From positions 248,001-312,000 of the forward strand of contig NC_017030.1 in assembly GCF_000255295.1 (NCBI RefSeq): DNA of 64,000 nucleotides, in the 5' to 3' direction. The notes beneath the pieces are model-generated. The model did not search any database. It was not told the origin of the DNA and saw only the letters and a list, made by a program, of their open reading frames with translations. Shown piece after piece: positions 32,897 to 44,740 of the stretch (position 1 is the first letter of the stretch; the number at the start of each line of letters is the position of its first letter). This DNA is from Corallococcus coralloides DSM 2259 (GTDB taxonomy: Bacteria > Myxococcota > Myxococcia > Myxococcales > Myxococcaceae). Made by a program: the position numbers and the translations under genes.

Positions 32897-34465
32897 ATGC
32901 CCCACGCCGTCCCTCGCTTCGTCCCGGTGTGGTTCCTGGGCTGTACGGCGGTCGTCCTGCTCACGGCGGCTGACGTACCCAAGGCCGCCCCGCCGCCCGT
33001 CACGCAGTGGACGGCGCGGCCCTCCGAAGCGGGCCGCATCGCCCGGGTGGAGGCGGGCCTCGCGCCGCTGGCCTTGCCGGGGGAGAAGCCCCAGGCCCTC
33101 GACGTGCGGCGCTGGATGGCGCTGTACCGCATCCCGGGGCTGAGCGTGACGGTGTTCGACAAGAACGCCGTGGTGTGGAGCAAGGCGTATGGCGTGACGC
33201 AGGCCGGCGGCAAGGACCCCGTCACGCTGGAGACGCTGTTCCAGGCCGCGTCCATCAGCAAGCCGGTGACGGCGCTGGCCGCGCTGCGCGCCGTGGAGCA
33301 GGGGCAGGTGTCGCTCGACGCGAACATCAACGACGCGCTGAAGTCCTGGAAGGTCCCCGACAACAGCTTCACGTGCGAGCAGAAGGTGACGCTGCGCCGG
33401 CTGCTCAGCCACAGCGCGGGGCTCACCGTGCACGGCTTCCCCGGCTACGGCGTGGGAGAACCCCTGCCCACGCTCCAGCAGATCCTCGACGGTGAGAAGC
33501 CCGCGAACACGGAGGCCGTGCGCGTGGACAAGGTGCCCGGCACGGAGGCCCGCTACAGCGGCGGTGGCTACGTCGTCGTCCAGGCGCTGCTCACGGACCT
33601 GGCGAAGAAGCCCTTCCCCCAGCTCATGAAGGAGGCGGTGCTGGACCCGGTGGGGATGAAGCACAGCACGTTCGAACAGCCGTTGCCCCCGGCGCTCGCC
33701 GCGCGCACGGCCGCGGGCACGCGCGCGAGCGGAGAGGCCGTGGAGGGCCGCTGGAAGGTCTACCCGGAGCTGGCGCCCGCGGGGCTGTGGACGACGCCGT
33801 CCGACCTGGCGCTCCTCCAGCTGGAGGTGGCGAAGGCGAAGGCCGGCAAGTCGAAGCGCGTGCTGTCGCAGGCGATGACGCAGCAGCTGCTCACGAAGCA
33901 GTCCGGGCCCTACGGGCTGGGCTTCATGCTGGAGGACGCGCCGGACCGCTTCAGTCACGGGGGATGGAATGACGGCTTCACCGCCACGGTGGTGACGCTG
34001 GGGGACACCGGCAGCGGCGTGGTGCTGATGGCCAACTCGGACAACGGCGTGCTGCTCTTCGAGCGGCTCATCGCGAGCATCGCCGCGGAGTACGGCTGGA
34101 CGCCCCTGCCGGACCACCTGAAGTCACCGGTGATGGCGGCGGACCTGCTCTCGCGGGTGAAGGGCGCGGACGCGGTCATCGCCTGGGCGCGGAAGACGAA
34201 GGGGAATGGCCTGCCGCCGCAGGTGCTCAACCAGGTGGGGTACGGGATGATGATGTCCGGCAAGACGGAGGACGGCCTGAAGGTGTTCCAGGAGAACGCG
34301 GCCCTCTTCCCGGACGACCCGGAGGCGCAGGACGGCCTGGGCATGGCCTACATGCAGGCCGGCAAGAAGGCCGAAGCGCTCGCCGTGTACCAGAAGCTGC
34401 TCAAGGCGGATCCGAAGAACGAGCGCGCCATGCAGGCCGTGAAGACGCTGGGCGCGAAGCCCTGA
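32897..34465 (+). CDS. Beta-lactamase-family serine hydrolase with C-terminal TPR-like unit
   Basis: The 522-residue exported protein has a signal peptide (PVWFLGCTAVVLLTAA), S119-x-x-K122 in FQAASISKPVTALAAL, Y220-S-G in ARYSGGGYVVVQ and FSHGGWNDGFTA (HGG), the three catalytic motifs of the class C beta-lactamase/esterase family. The last ~70 residues read as TPR-like (YGMMMSGKTEDGLKVFQENA, LGMAYMQAGKKAEALAVY). A second protein of the same architecture is at 27975-30362. Substrate unknown; peptide or ester hydrolysis is the generic role. ATG at 32897 with GGAG 7 nt upstream. Confidence 0.9.
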   Translation: MPHAVPRFVPVWFLGCTAVVLLTAADVPKAAPPPVTQWTARPSEAGRIARVEAGLAPLALPGEKPQALDVRRWMALYRIPGLSVTVFDKNAVVWSKAYGVTQAGGKDPVTLETLFQAASISKPVTALAALRAVEQGQVSLDANINDALKSWKVPDNSFTCEQKVTLRRLLSHSAGLTVHGFPGYGVGEPLPTLQQILDGEKPANTEAVRVDKVPGTEARYSGGGYVVVQALLTDLAKKPFPQLMKEAVLDPVGMKHSTFEQPLPPALAARTAAGTRASGEAVEGRWKVYPELAPAGLWTTPSDLALLQLEVAKAKAGKSKRVLSQAMTQQLLTKQSGPYGLGFMLEDAPDRFSHGGWNDGFTATVVTLGDTGSGVVLMANSDNGVLLFERLIASIAAEYGWTPLPDHLKSPVMAADLLSRVKGADAVIAWARKTKGNGLPPQVLNQVGYGMMMSGKTEDGLKVFQENAALFPDDPEAQDGLGMAYMQAGKKAEALAVYQKLLKADPKNERAMQAVKTLGAKP

Positions 34466-34484
34466 GCGCCCGCGTGGCCCGCGC

Positions 34485-35141
34485 CTACAGCGCCATGTAC
34501 GCGCGGGCCGCCGGCACGGAGTAGAACCGCCCCTCCGGCAGGACGTACGCGGTGAGCTTGCCGCCGTAGACGCAGCCGGAGTCCAGGCCCACCGCGAAGG
34601 GGTGCTTCTGCAGGCCGCGCATGGCGTCGTGGCCGAAGATGACCAGCTCCGGGCCCTGCCACAGGCTGCCCCACGGCTCGCCCGCCTCCAGCCGCTTCGA
34701 CGGCGTCCCGTCCGCCGCGATGCTGCGCAGGTTGAAGAGGAACTCCTCCTTCTGCTCCTCCAGCGGCACCCCCGGCACCAGCCCCGCGTGCACGGCCAGC
34801 GCGTTCAGGTCCGGGAAGCGCAGGTAGGAGGGCAGCCGCTCCATCCAGGCCCAGTCCGCGGCGCTCAGCGTGTCCAGCACCTGCCGGTGCTCCGGCTTGA
34901 GCTTCTTGCCCTTGGACGCGTGGCCTCCGTGCCAGCGCAGCACGTGCGCGTCGTGGTTGCCCTTCACCGCCTGGAAGCCGTGCTCGCGCGCCCGCCGCAC
35001 CACGCCCGCGGAGTCCGGCCCCTTCGCCACCAGGTCGCCCACCAGCACCACCCGGTCGCCGGGCTGCCAGTCACACGCCTTCAGGAGCGCGTCCAGCTCA
35101 CTGGAACAGCCGTGGACATCTCCGATGAAGAGCGTTCGCAT
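34485..35141 (-). CDS. Metallophosphoesterase (ApaH/PrpA-like)
   Basis: The 218-residue protein has all five motifs of the calcineurin-like phosphoesterase fold in the ApaH/serine-threonine phosphatase arrangement: GDVHGC (D8, H10), GDLVAKGPDS (D36), KGNHD (N62, H63, D64), AVHAGLVPG and IFGHDAM. The family includes diadenosine tetraphosphatases and protein phosphatases such as PrpA; which one this is cannot be decided. It is a single gene convergent with the serine hydrolase. Confidence 0.92.
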   Translation of the reverse strand: MRTLFIGDVHGCSSELDALLKACDWQPGDRVVLVGDLVAKGPDSAGVVRRAREHGFQAVKGNHDAHVLRWHGGHASKGKKLKPEHRQVLDTLSAADWAWMERLPSYLRFPDLNALAVHAGLVPGVPLEEQKEEFLFNLRSIAADGTPSKRLEAGEPWGSLWQGPELVIFGHDAMRGLQKHPFAVGLDSGCVYGGKLTAYVLPEGRFYSVPAARAYMAL

Positions 35142-35227
35142 CCTCCACCCTCTTTAACGCACTGGCCTCGAATGCCCCGCCCGGAATCTCGGGCACCTCG
35201 CGCGGGGACGGGGCGTCGCGCGCCGCG

Positions 35228-36175
35228 TTACTCGGAGGGCGTGCGCAACAGCCGGCTCAGGCTCACGTCCAGCTGGCTGGAGATGAGCCGCAGCACGCTG
35301 TCCAGCTGGGAGCGCGTCAGCCGCAGCCGCTCCGTCAGCCGCTGCCGCGTCCCGTCCAGCAGCTCCTCCTGCGCGCCCACCACCCACCGCGCCGCCGTGG
35401 AGCGGTGCACGCCGTACAACGCGCCCAGCTGGTCGATGCCCAGCCCGTCCAGGTACTTCAGCCGCAGGAAGTTGCGCTGCCGCGCGGACAGGGCCGCCAG
35501 CGCCGCCTGGAACGACGCGCTGAACTCCGCGCGGTACGTCTGCTTGAGGTACGCCAGCTCCGGGTCGTCCCCCGGCGCCACCAGCATGGACAGGTCGCCG
35601 TCCTCCGAATGCGCCTGCCCCGAGCGCTGCCGCTGCCAGTCCAGCGCCAGCCACAGCGCCGCCGCGCGCACCCAGCCCGCCAGCGGCCCCGTGCCCGGGT
35701 ACGCCGCCAGCCGCGCCGGAGCCTCCGCGCTGCCCACCAGCATCCGCTGCCGCAGCGCCTGCCGGACCTCATCCAGCCCGGCCGGGGGCAGCTTCAGCCG
35801 CGCCACCGCCGCGTCCACCTCCGGCATCAGGCGCTCCTCGAACGTGGCCAGCGCCGAGGGCACGCCGTCCGCCGCCGCCCGGGCCAGGTACACGTCCGCC
35901 ATGTGCAGCCTGCCCCAGGCGTCCTCGTGGCCGTCCGCGGGGACCAGCCGGGCCAGGTGCGCCGCGAAGCGCGGTCCTTCCAACGCGATGCTCGGCCAGG
36001 ACCGCCGGGCCGCTTCCAGGGCCTGGGCCAGCCGCTCCTGGAGGACGGAGAGGGCGCCTGCCGGCTCCGTCCTTCCCCGGGCGGTCATGAAAGCCTGAGC
36101 TAAGGGCAATTCAGGTGCGGCCACGGCAGAGGACACTACCACCGGCCCCTGTCGCGCCGCCGGTTCACCCGACAT
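35228..36175 (-). CDS. Sigma-70-like RNA polymerase sigma factor (myxobacterial type)
   Basis: The 315-residue protein resembles the myxobacteria-specific sigma-70-like group: an Ala/Pro-rich N-terminus, a long helical middle (region 2-like, WVRAAALWLALDWQRQ), and region 4 with ALSARQRNFLRLKYLDGLG and IDQLGALYGVHRSTAARWV as a sigma-4 helix-turn-helix. No obvious region 3 or 1.2. ATG at 36173-36175. Two palindromes at 36192-36217 lie in its leader. No anti-sigma factor is adjacent, so control may be by partner or ligand elsewhere. Confidence 0.85.
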   Translation of the reverse strand: MSGEPAARQGPVVVSSAVAAPELPLAQAFMTARGRTEPAGALSVLQERLAQALEAARRSWPSIALEGPRFAAHLARLVPADGHEDAWGRLHMADVYLARAAADGVPSALATFEERLMPEVDAAVARLKLPPAGLDEVRQALRQRMLVGSAEAPARLAAYPGTGPLAGWVRAAALWLALDWQRQRSGQAHSEDGDLSMLVAPGDDPELAYLKQTYRAEFSASFQAALAALSARQRNFLRLKYLDGLGIDQLGALYGVHRSTAARWVVGAQEELLDGTRQRLTERLRLTRSQLDSVLRLISSQLDVSLSRLLRTPSE

Positions 36176-36191
36176 GTCGCGCAGAGGCTCC

Positions 36192-36217
36192 CACCTGTCA
36201 GGTGTCCCCCGGGACAC
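36192..36217. promoter_or_regulatory. Two overlapping palindromes in a divergent promoter region
   Basis: CACCTG-T-CAGGTG (36192-36204) overlaps GTGTCCC-CC-GGGACAC (36202-36217), both perfect, 17 to 42 nt upstream of the sigma factor ATG and in the region divergent to alr. They could be operators for either gene or a hairpin leader. Confidence 0.45.
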
Positions 36218-36407
36218 GCTCCCGAGCCGCGCGTGTCCACCCGAGCACGCCCCCCTGGCCGTGCGGGGCGCCCCCTTTTCGCCCTCGTCCGCCCGGGCGG
36301 CATCCAGCCGGCGTCCCACCCTCCGTGGCCCTCCGGCCACGGCCGCCCATGGCCTGCGCTTTGCTGGTAGAGCCTTCCGACGCGTGGGCTGGTGCGGAGG
36401 TGTGAAC

Positions 36408-37625
36408 GTGGAAGAAGTCGGTGTGGGGCTCGGAGTCGGGCCTGGTGACGCGGTGTACTCCTCGTGGCTGGAGGTGAGCGCATCCCACCTCAGGCACAAC
36501 GTGGCGGCGTTCCGCGCGTTGGAGTCCGCCGGCCCCACACCCCGGGCGCTGGGCGCGGTGCTCAAGGGCAACGCCTACGGCCACGGCCTGGCCCAGGTGC
36601 TGCCGCTGGTGCACGCGGGCGTGGACGTCCTCTACTTCATCGCGCCGCAGGACGCGCTCACGGTGCGCGCGCACGAGTCCGCGCACGGCCTGCCCGCGCG
36701 GCAGGTGGTGGTGCTGGGCGCGGTGGCCCCGGAAGAGGCCGTCGTGCTGGCGCGCGAGGGCATCGACGTGGTGGTGGCGGACCGCTCCTGGGCGGACGCG
36801 GTGCCTTCTTTGCGCGCGGCGAAGCTGGCTCGCCCCCTGCGCGTGCACGTGCACATCGACACGGGCCTGGGCCGCGAGGGCTTCACGTTGGATCAGCTGC
36901 CGCGCGAGACGCGGTTCCTCGCGGACGCGCTGGACGTGTTCGAGCCGGTGGGCGTGCTCAGCCACTTCGCCAACACGGAGGACGTGACGGAGCAGGCGTA
37001 CGCGCTGGCGCAGCTGGACGCGTTCGAGACGGCGCTGGGGCACCTGACCGCGCAGCTGAAGCCCGCGAAGCCGTTGCAGCGGCACATCGCCGCGAGCGCC
37101 GCGGCGCTGGTGCTGCCCCGGGCGCGCTACGAGGCGGCGCGGGTGGGCATCTCGCTGTACGGCCTGTGGCCCTCGCCGGAGACGCGGCTGTCCGCGCGGC
37201 TGGTGCTGGGCGAGCTGCCGGTGCTCAAGCCGGTGCTGTCGTGGCGGTGCGGGAGCCAGGTGGTGAAGTGGCTGCCGGCGGGCGCCTACGTGGGCTACGG
37301 CTGCACGTACCGCTGCCCGGAGCCCACGCGCATCGCTGTGTTGCCGGTGGGCTACTACGACGGCTACCCGCGCCTCGCGTCCGGCAAGGCGCACGTGCTG
37401 GTGAACGGGCGGCGGTGCGCGGTGCTGGGCCGCGTGATGATGAACCACCTGATGGTGGACGTGACGCGCGCCACGTCCGATGAGCGCCCGGTGACGGCCA
37501 CGCTCCTGGGCCGCGATGGAGAAGAGTCCGTGTCCGCCGAGTCCCTGGCCGGCTGGGCGCAGACCATCCACTACGAACTGGTGACGCGCCTGGGCGCCCA
37601 CCTGCGCCGCGTCGTCGTGGAGTAG
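36408..37625 (+). CDS. alr: Alanine racemase
   Basis: This PLP enzyme interconverts L- and D-alanine for peptidoglycan. The 405-residue protein has the PLP lysine in LGAVLKGNAYGHG (K53), a TIM-barrel N-domain (HVHIDTGLGREGF, VGVLSHFANTED, RVGISLYGLWPS) and a C-domain with GAYVGYGCTYRC (catalytic Tyr), VLPVGYYDGYPR and GRVMMNHLMVDVT. The GTG at 36408 has a GGAGG site 7 nt upstream; an earlier GTG at 36402 is too close to that site. Divergent from the sigma factor, convergent with the acyltransferase. Confidence 0.95.
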   Translation: MEEVGVGLGVGPGDAVYSSWLEVSASHLRHNVAAFRALESAGPTPRALGAVLKGNAYGHGLAQVLPLVHAGVDVLYFIAPQDALTVRAHESAHGLPARQVVVLGAVAPEEAVVLAREGIDVVVADRSWADAVPSLRAAKLARPLRVHVHIDTGLGREGFTLDQLPRETRFLADALDVFEPVGVLSHFANTEDVTEQAYALAQLDAFETALGHLTAQLKPAKPLQRHIAASAAALVLPRARYEAARVGISLYGLWPSPETRLSARLVLGELPVLKPVLSWRCGSQVVKWLPAGAYVGYGCTYRCPEPTRIAVLPVGYYDGYPRLASGKAHVLVNGRRCAVLGRVMMNHLMVDVTRATSDERPVTATLLGRDGEESVSAESLAGWAQTIHYELVTRLGAHLRRVVVE

Positions 37626-37627
37626 AA

Positions 37628-38677
37628 CTACTTCGACGGCGTGCCCTCGGTGAGGCCGGGCGACGGCGCCGTCGTGAGCGCCGGAGGCTGCACCTTCCAG
37701 CGGCGGTGCAGCCACAGCCACTGCTCCGGATGCCGGCGGATGGCGCGCTCCATCGCCGCGGTGACTCGCGCGGTGTGCTCGGTGATGGGGTCCGCGCACT
37801 CACCGGGCCTGGGCGGGAGGATGGGGCCTTCCACCTCCAGCTTGTAGCGCGCGCCAGGGCCCGGAGGCCGCACGCCCATCACCACGAACACCGGCACGCC
37901 CGTGCGCTCGGCGGCCACCGCCATGGCGGGCGTCGTGGACGCGAGCCGGCCGAAGAAGGGCACGAACACCGCGGACTTCGCGGGCAGCGCCTGGTCCAGC
38001 AGCATGTACGCGGACTCGCCGCGGTTCACCGCGTCCGTAATCTCCTGGATGGCGCCCTTCGGGTAGATGAGCCCCGCGCCCGCGCCCAGCCGGTTCACCG
38101 CGATGCGCGTGTTCAGCGCGCCCTTGAGCGGCCGCACCAGCGCGTTGAGCGGGATGCCCCAGCGGATCAGCATCTGGCCCACCAGCTCCCAGTTGCCGAA
38201 GTGCGCCGTCACCAGCAGCGCGCCCTTGCCCGTGGCCACGTGCGCCTTCAGCGCCGCGAACGCCTCCTCGCCCTCGATGCCCTGCTGGTCCCAGTCCGGC
38301 GTCATCCGGTCCCCGGACGGCAGCGACTCCACCACCACGCGCGCCATGGTGAGGTACGCACCCCGCGCGATGTCGTGGCGCTCGGCTTCACTCTTCTCCG
38401 GCATCGCCTGCGCCAGGTTGTCCAGCGCCACCTTGCGGCGGATGCCCAGCGTGTAGGCCAGGTTCGCCACGAAGCGTGCGAGCGCATCCCGCGCCTTGGG
38501 TGACATCGCCGTGAGCAGCGCCCAGACGCCACGCGTCAGGAACGCCACGATGGGGCCCGGCGGCGTGCCGATGATGCGGCGCAGGTGCTCCGGCGGCCTT
38601 TTCCCCTCGGGAGGGGTGTTCGTTTGCGATGACAGCGGATGCGAAGAGAGGGGAGCGGACACGGCGGCGCACTCCAT
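37628..38677 (-). CDS. Lipid A biosynthesis-type (LpxL/HtrB) acyltransferase
   Basis: The 349-residue protein has the LpxL/LpxM catalytic motif LLVTAHFGNWELVG (HxxxxE type) and AYMLLDQALPAKSAVFVPFFG, then the C-terminal HPEQWLWLHRRWK hallmark. These inner-membrane enzymes add secondary acyl chains to lipid A. A hydrophobic stretch near residues 45-65 would anchor it. The chosen start is the ATG at 38675-38677; a GTG three codons earlier is possible. It is divergent from the aminopeptidase gene and ends 3 nt from alr. Confidence 0.93.
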   Translation of the reverse strand: MECAAVSAPLSSHPLSSQTNTPPEGKRPPEHLRRIIGTPPGPIVAFLTRGVWALLTAMSPKARDALARFVANLAYTLGIRRKVALDNLAQAMPEKSEAERHDIARGAYLTMARVVVESLPSGDRMTPDWDQQGIEGEEAFAALKAHVATGKGALLVTAHFGNWELVGQMLIRWGIPLNALVRPLKGALNTRIAVNRLGAGAGLIYPKGAIQEITDAVNRGESAYMLLDQALPAKSAVFVPFFGRLASTTPAMAVAAERTGVPVFVVMGVRPPGPGARYKLEVEGPILPPRPGECADPITEHTARVTAAMERAIRRHPEQWLWLHRRWKVQPPALTTAPSPGLTEGTPSK

Positions 38678-38760
38678 CGCGAACACGACCTGACAGCAAG
38701 GCCACGCGTCGCTCGCTCGTCGCTACCTTGCCAGGCTGCTCTGGTCCACACTGCGCGGCC

Positions 38761-41514
<2,754 letters not shown>

Positions 41515-41532
41515 TCCATCCCTGAAACGACA

Positions 41533-41563
41533 CCGGGTCCGCGTGACGTGCACGCGGACCCGG
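41533..41563. terminator. Perfect 13-bp hairpin between convergent genes
   Basis: CCGGGTCCGCGTG and CACGCGGACCCGG pair perfectly around the 5-nt loop ACGTG, lying between the stop codons of the aminopeptidase (+) and the crotonase (-). It could act as a bidirectional terminator; there is no T run. Confidence 0.7.
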
Positions 41564-41592
41564 GGGTGATGCGGACGTCGCGGCGGGGAGCC

Positions 41593-42345
41593 CTACTTCC
41601 GGCCGCGCGACATGAAGGACATGAAGGCTTCCTTCGCCTCGTCGGAGGCGAGGCGCTGGACGAACTCGGCGCCCTCGCGCTTGAGGGCGGCGTCCACCTG
41701 CTCCCGCAGCGGGCCGCGGATGAGCGCCTTGGTCACCTTCAGGGCCTGGGCGGGGCGCTGGGCCAGGGCGCGGGCGCGCTCGGTGGCCACTTCCTTCAGC
41801 TGCGCCTCCGGGACGGCCTTGTTGATGATGCCGGCGCGCAGCGCGGTGGCCGCGTCGAACGGGTCGCCGAAGAGCAGCAGCTCCGACGCCAGCGCGAAGC
41901 CCGCCGCGCGCGGGAGCAGCAGGCTGCTGGCGCCTTCCGCGCACAGGCCCAGGTTGACGAAGGGCATGCTGAAGCGCGCCTTCTCCCCGGCCACCACGTA
42001 GTCGCAGTGCAGGAGCATGGTGGTGCCAATGCCCACTGCCGCGCCCTCCACCGCCGCGAGCACGGGCTTGGAGAGGCCCGCCAGGGCGCGCAGGTACTGG
42101 AACACCGCGCTGTCCTCGCCCGTGGGCGGGTGCTCCAGGAAGTCGCCAATGTCGTTGCCCGCCGTGAACGCGCCACCCGCGCCGGACAGGAGCACCACCC
42201 GGACGTCATCGCGGCGCTCCGCCTCCTGGAGGGCGGCGGTGGCGGCCTCGTACATGGCGTGGGTGAAGGCGTTCTTCTTCTCCGGCCGGTTGAAGGTGAC
42301 GGAGAAGACCCCGGCGTCGAGCTGCGTCAGAAGCGTGTCGGACAT
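41593..42345 (-). CDS. Enoyl-CoA hydratase/isomerase (crotonase) family
   Basis: The 250-residue protein is a crotonase: oxyanion-hole segments SGAGGAFTAGNDIGDF and VEGAAVGIGTTMLLHCDYVV, and the typical FNRPEKKNAFTHAMYEA start. The crotonase superfamily covers enoyl-CoA hydratases, isomerases and dehalogenases; the exact reaction cannot be told here, but fatty-acid or aromatic degradation is usual. ATG at 42343-42345, 11 nt from the PRPP synthetase stop codon on the same strand. Confidence 0.93.
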   Translation of the reverse strand: MSDTLLTQLDAGVFSVTFNRPEKKNAFTHAMYEAATAALQEAERRDDVRVVLLSGAGGAFTAGNDIGDFLEHPPTGEDSAVFQYLRALAGLSKPVLAAVEGAAVGIGTTMLLHCDYVVAGEKARFSMPFVNLGLCAEGASSLLLPRAAGFALASELLLFGDPFDAATALRAGIINKAVPEAQLKEVATERARALAQRPAQALKVTKALIRGPLREQVDAALKREGAEFVQRLASDEAKEAFMSFMSRGRK

Positions 42346-42356
42346 GGCCGGGCAGA

Positions 42357-43277
42357 CTAACGCGCGTCGGGCCGCAGTGCGCGCAAGAGCAGCGGGGCCA
42401 GCGTCACCACCTGGTGGGGAAAGGGCAGGTCCTGCCGGTGCTCCACACTGTCCGTGCTGACCAGCCGCTTCACGGGCACGCCGTGCAGGCGCTCCAGCGC
42501 GGGGCCCACCAGGAGGGCGTGCGTGGTGGCGAGGATGAAGTCGTCCACACACCCCTCGCCCTTGAGCTCCTTCGCCGCCGCCGCCAGCGTGCCGCCGGTG
42601 GACACCATGTCGTCCACCAGGATGGGGCGCATGCCGCGCACCTGGCCCAGGAGGCCCAGCGTCTCCACGTCGTTGCCGCTCAGCCGCGCCTTGTGCACCA
42701 CCGCCCACGGGCGGCCGAGCAGCTTCGCCAGCGCCTCCGCCCGCTTCACCGCGCCCAGGTCCGGCGCCACCACCACGGTCGTGTCGGTGACGTGGGGGCG
42801 CAGCGCGTCCGCCAGGAGCGGCAGCGCGGACAGATGCTCCAGCGGGGCGCCGAAGCAGCCCTCCAGCGCCGGGTTGTGCAGGTCCACGGTGAACACCCGC
42901 GTGAAGCGGCCGTGGGACACCATGTCGGCCACCAGACGTCCACCCAGGGGCTCGCCCGGGCGGGCCCGCCGGTCCTGGCGCGCGTAACCGACATAGGGAA
43001 TCACCGCCTCCATCGAGGCCGCGCCCGCCCGCCAGCACGCGTCCGCGAGCAGCAGCAGCTCCATCAGGTTCTCGCCCACGGGTGGGGTGGAGGACTGGAG
43101 GATGACGACGCGGCGGCCTCGCACCTCCTCCGGGGGCACCTCGATGTGCAGTTCTCCATCCGGAAAGCGCTCCCGCTTCACCCCCACCGGCTCCGCGCCG
43201 AACGCCTGGGCGAGCGCACGGCCGAGGTGGGGACTGGCACTGCCGACGACGAGGGCGATGGGCGTCATGGGCGTCAT
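42357..43277 (-). CDS. prs: Ribose-phosphate pyrophosphokinase-like protein
   Basis: The 306-residue protein is a PRPP synthetase homologue: RERFPDGELHIEVP, IPYVGYARQDRRARPGEPLG with the flexible catalytic region, VFTVDLHNPALEGCF, and the PRPP loop ILVDDMVSTGGTLAAAA. It is slightly shorter and less conserved than housekeeping Prs proteins and may be a second, divergent copy. The ATG at 43275-43277 is first of two close ATGs. Divergent from the phosphoribosyltransferase, which uses PRPP; the two probably work together. Confidence 0.9.
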   Translation of the reverse strand: MTPMTPIALVVGSASPHLGRALAQAFGAEPVGVKRERFPDGELHIEVPPEEVRGRRVVILQSSTPPVGENLMELLLLADACWRAGAASMEAVIPYVGYARQDRRARPGEPLGGRLVADMVSHGRFTRVFTVDLHNPALEGCFGAPLEHLSALPLLADALRPHVTDTTVVVAPDLGAVKRAEALAKLLGRPWAVVHKARLSGNDVETLGLLGQVRGMRPILVDDMVSTGGTLAAAAKELKGEGCVDDFILATTHALLVGPALERLHGVPVKRLVSTDSVEHRQDLPFPHQVVTLAPLLLRALRPDAR

Positions 43278-43410
43278 GGGGCCGCACCCTAGCGCGGGAG
43301 GTGCTCGCGGCGCCCTGGCCCCCCGGGCATGCCGCCAGGAGAGCCACTGAACGTGCCTCCGCCGACACACTCCCGAGGGAAGAGCACCTTCCGGGGGTGG
43401 AGGCTGGCCA

Positions 43411-44097
43411 ATGCGTTTCCGGGACAGGGCGGAGGCGGGACAGAAGCTCGCGGGGGTGTTGACGCCCTATCGCTCCGGGGACGTGTGCGTCCTGGGGCTG
43501 ACACGCGGCGGGCTGCGCGTGGCGTACGAGGTGGCCCGGGGATTGAGGGCTCCCCTGGACCTGTGGGTGGCGCGCCGGCTGCGCGTGCCGGGGGGCCGCC
43601 TCATGCTGGGCGCGGTGACGGAGGGTGGCGGGCTGTACCTGGACCCCCAGGCGGCGGGCCAGGCGAAGCTGCCCGGAGAGACGCTCCAGCGCTTCGTGCA
43701 CGAGGAGGTGGACGACGTGGAGCATCAGGCCCGGCAGCTGCGAGGCGGCCTCACGCCGCGGATCCGCGGCTGCACGGCGCTGCTGGTGGATGACGGGATG
43801 GTGACGGGCGCCACCATGGCAGCGGCGCTCCTGGCGCTGAAGCAGCAGGGCGCGCGCCGGCGCATCGTGGCGGTGGGCGTGGCGACGCCGCGCGCCCTGG
43901 AGCTCATCCGCGGCCGCGCGGACGCGGTGCACGCGCTGACGCTGGACCCCACGCTGCGCGAGGTCTCCGAGGCCTACGACACCTTTCCCGCGCTCACCCA
44001 GGACGAGCTGCGGCGCTGGCTCACGCGAGCCCGGGAGGCCAGCCCGGCCCGGCCGGAGGGCGTGGCGCCAGACGTGGCGGGCGGGTGGTGGTTCTGA
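43411..44097 (+). CDS. Predicted phosphoribosyltransferase (COG1926-type)
   Basis: The 228-residue protein has GLTRGGLRVAYEVARGLRAP, WVARRLRVPGG, and the PRPP loop ALLVDDGMVTGATMAAALL. The fold is type I phosphoribosyltransferase; the COG1926 group has no assigned substrate. ATG at 43411 preceded by GGAGG. With the PRPP synthetase-like gene on the other side of the 133-nt divergent region and archease 57 nt downstream it forms a small nucleotide/RNA module. Confidence 0.88.
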   Translation: MRFRDRAEAGQKLAGVLTPYRSGDVCVLGLTRGGLRVAYEVARGLRAPLDLWVARRLRVPGGRLMLGAVTEGGGLYLDPQAAGQAKLPGETLQRFVHEEVDDVEHQARQLRGGLTPRIRGCTALLVDDGMVTGATMAAALLALKQQGARRRIVAVGVATPRALELIRGRADAVHALTLDPTLREVSEAYDTFPALTQDELRRWLTRAREASPARPEGVAPDVAGGWWF

Positions 44098-44154
44098 CGG
44101 AGCCCAAGCTCCGGAGAGCGGAAGCGGATGACGACGAGGACATGAGGAGGTTGT

Positions 44155-44610
44155 ATGGACGTGGAAACCGTGCATGCGGAAGACCGCAGGCCCCGGACGC
44201 ACTGGGAGCACTTCACGCGCGAGGAGTTGCTCGGGGTGCGGGGGGTGGGCCGCTCCATGGAGCAGGCCTTCGAGATGGCGGCGCTGGGACTCTGCGCGTT
44301 GGTGACGGACCCTCGGAGTGTGGAGGCACACGAGGAGCTGGAGGTGGCCTGCCAGTCCGCGGACCATGATCAGCTGCTCGCGGACTGGCTGCGGGCGGTG
44401 GTGGGCGCGATGGCCGGACGGCACCTGCGCTTCCAGTGCTTCGTGGTGCGGCTGGACGGGCTGAACCTCTTCGGCCACGGCTTCGGCGAGCGCGCGGGAC
44501 AGGCACGCCACGGCACCCACGTGGCGGTGACGGGCGCGTCGTTCACCGACGTCTCCGTGCGCCAGGGGCCGGAAGGCGTGTGGACCGCCGAGGCGCTGGT
44601 GGACTTCTAG
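44155..44610 (+). CDS. Archease-like protein
   Basis: The 151-residue protein looks like archease: HWEHFTREELLGVRGVGRSM, EMAALGLCALVTDP, DQLLADWLRAVV and a C-terminal VAVTGASFTDVSVRQGP. In other organisms archease helps the RNA ligase RtcB to turn over. The usual DHTADIGV start is here WEHFTREELLGV, so metal residues are partly changed and full function is unsure. No rtcB is in the window. ATG at 44155 has AGGAGG 4 nt upstream. Confidence 0.8.
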   Translation: MDVETVHAEDRRPRTHWEHFTREELLGVRGVGRSMEQAFEMAALGLCALVTDPRSVEAHEELEVACQSADHDQLLADWLRAVVGAMAGRHLRFQCFVVRLDGLNLFGHGFGERAGQARHGTHVAVTGASFTDVSVRQGPEGVWTAEALVDF

Positions 44611-44740
44611 GCCCACGACCGGCTTGTCCGGTGCTCGGACGTGCGGGCGCGGCAGGAGGATTCGTCCACGGAGGAGATGCGCCGGGGCTCCGGGCTGCTA
44701 TAGGGACGTTTCCCTCTTCGCGACCAGGACCCTTCCGGAC

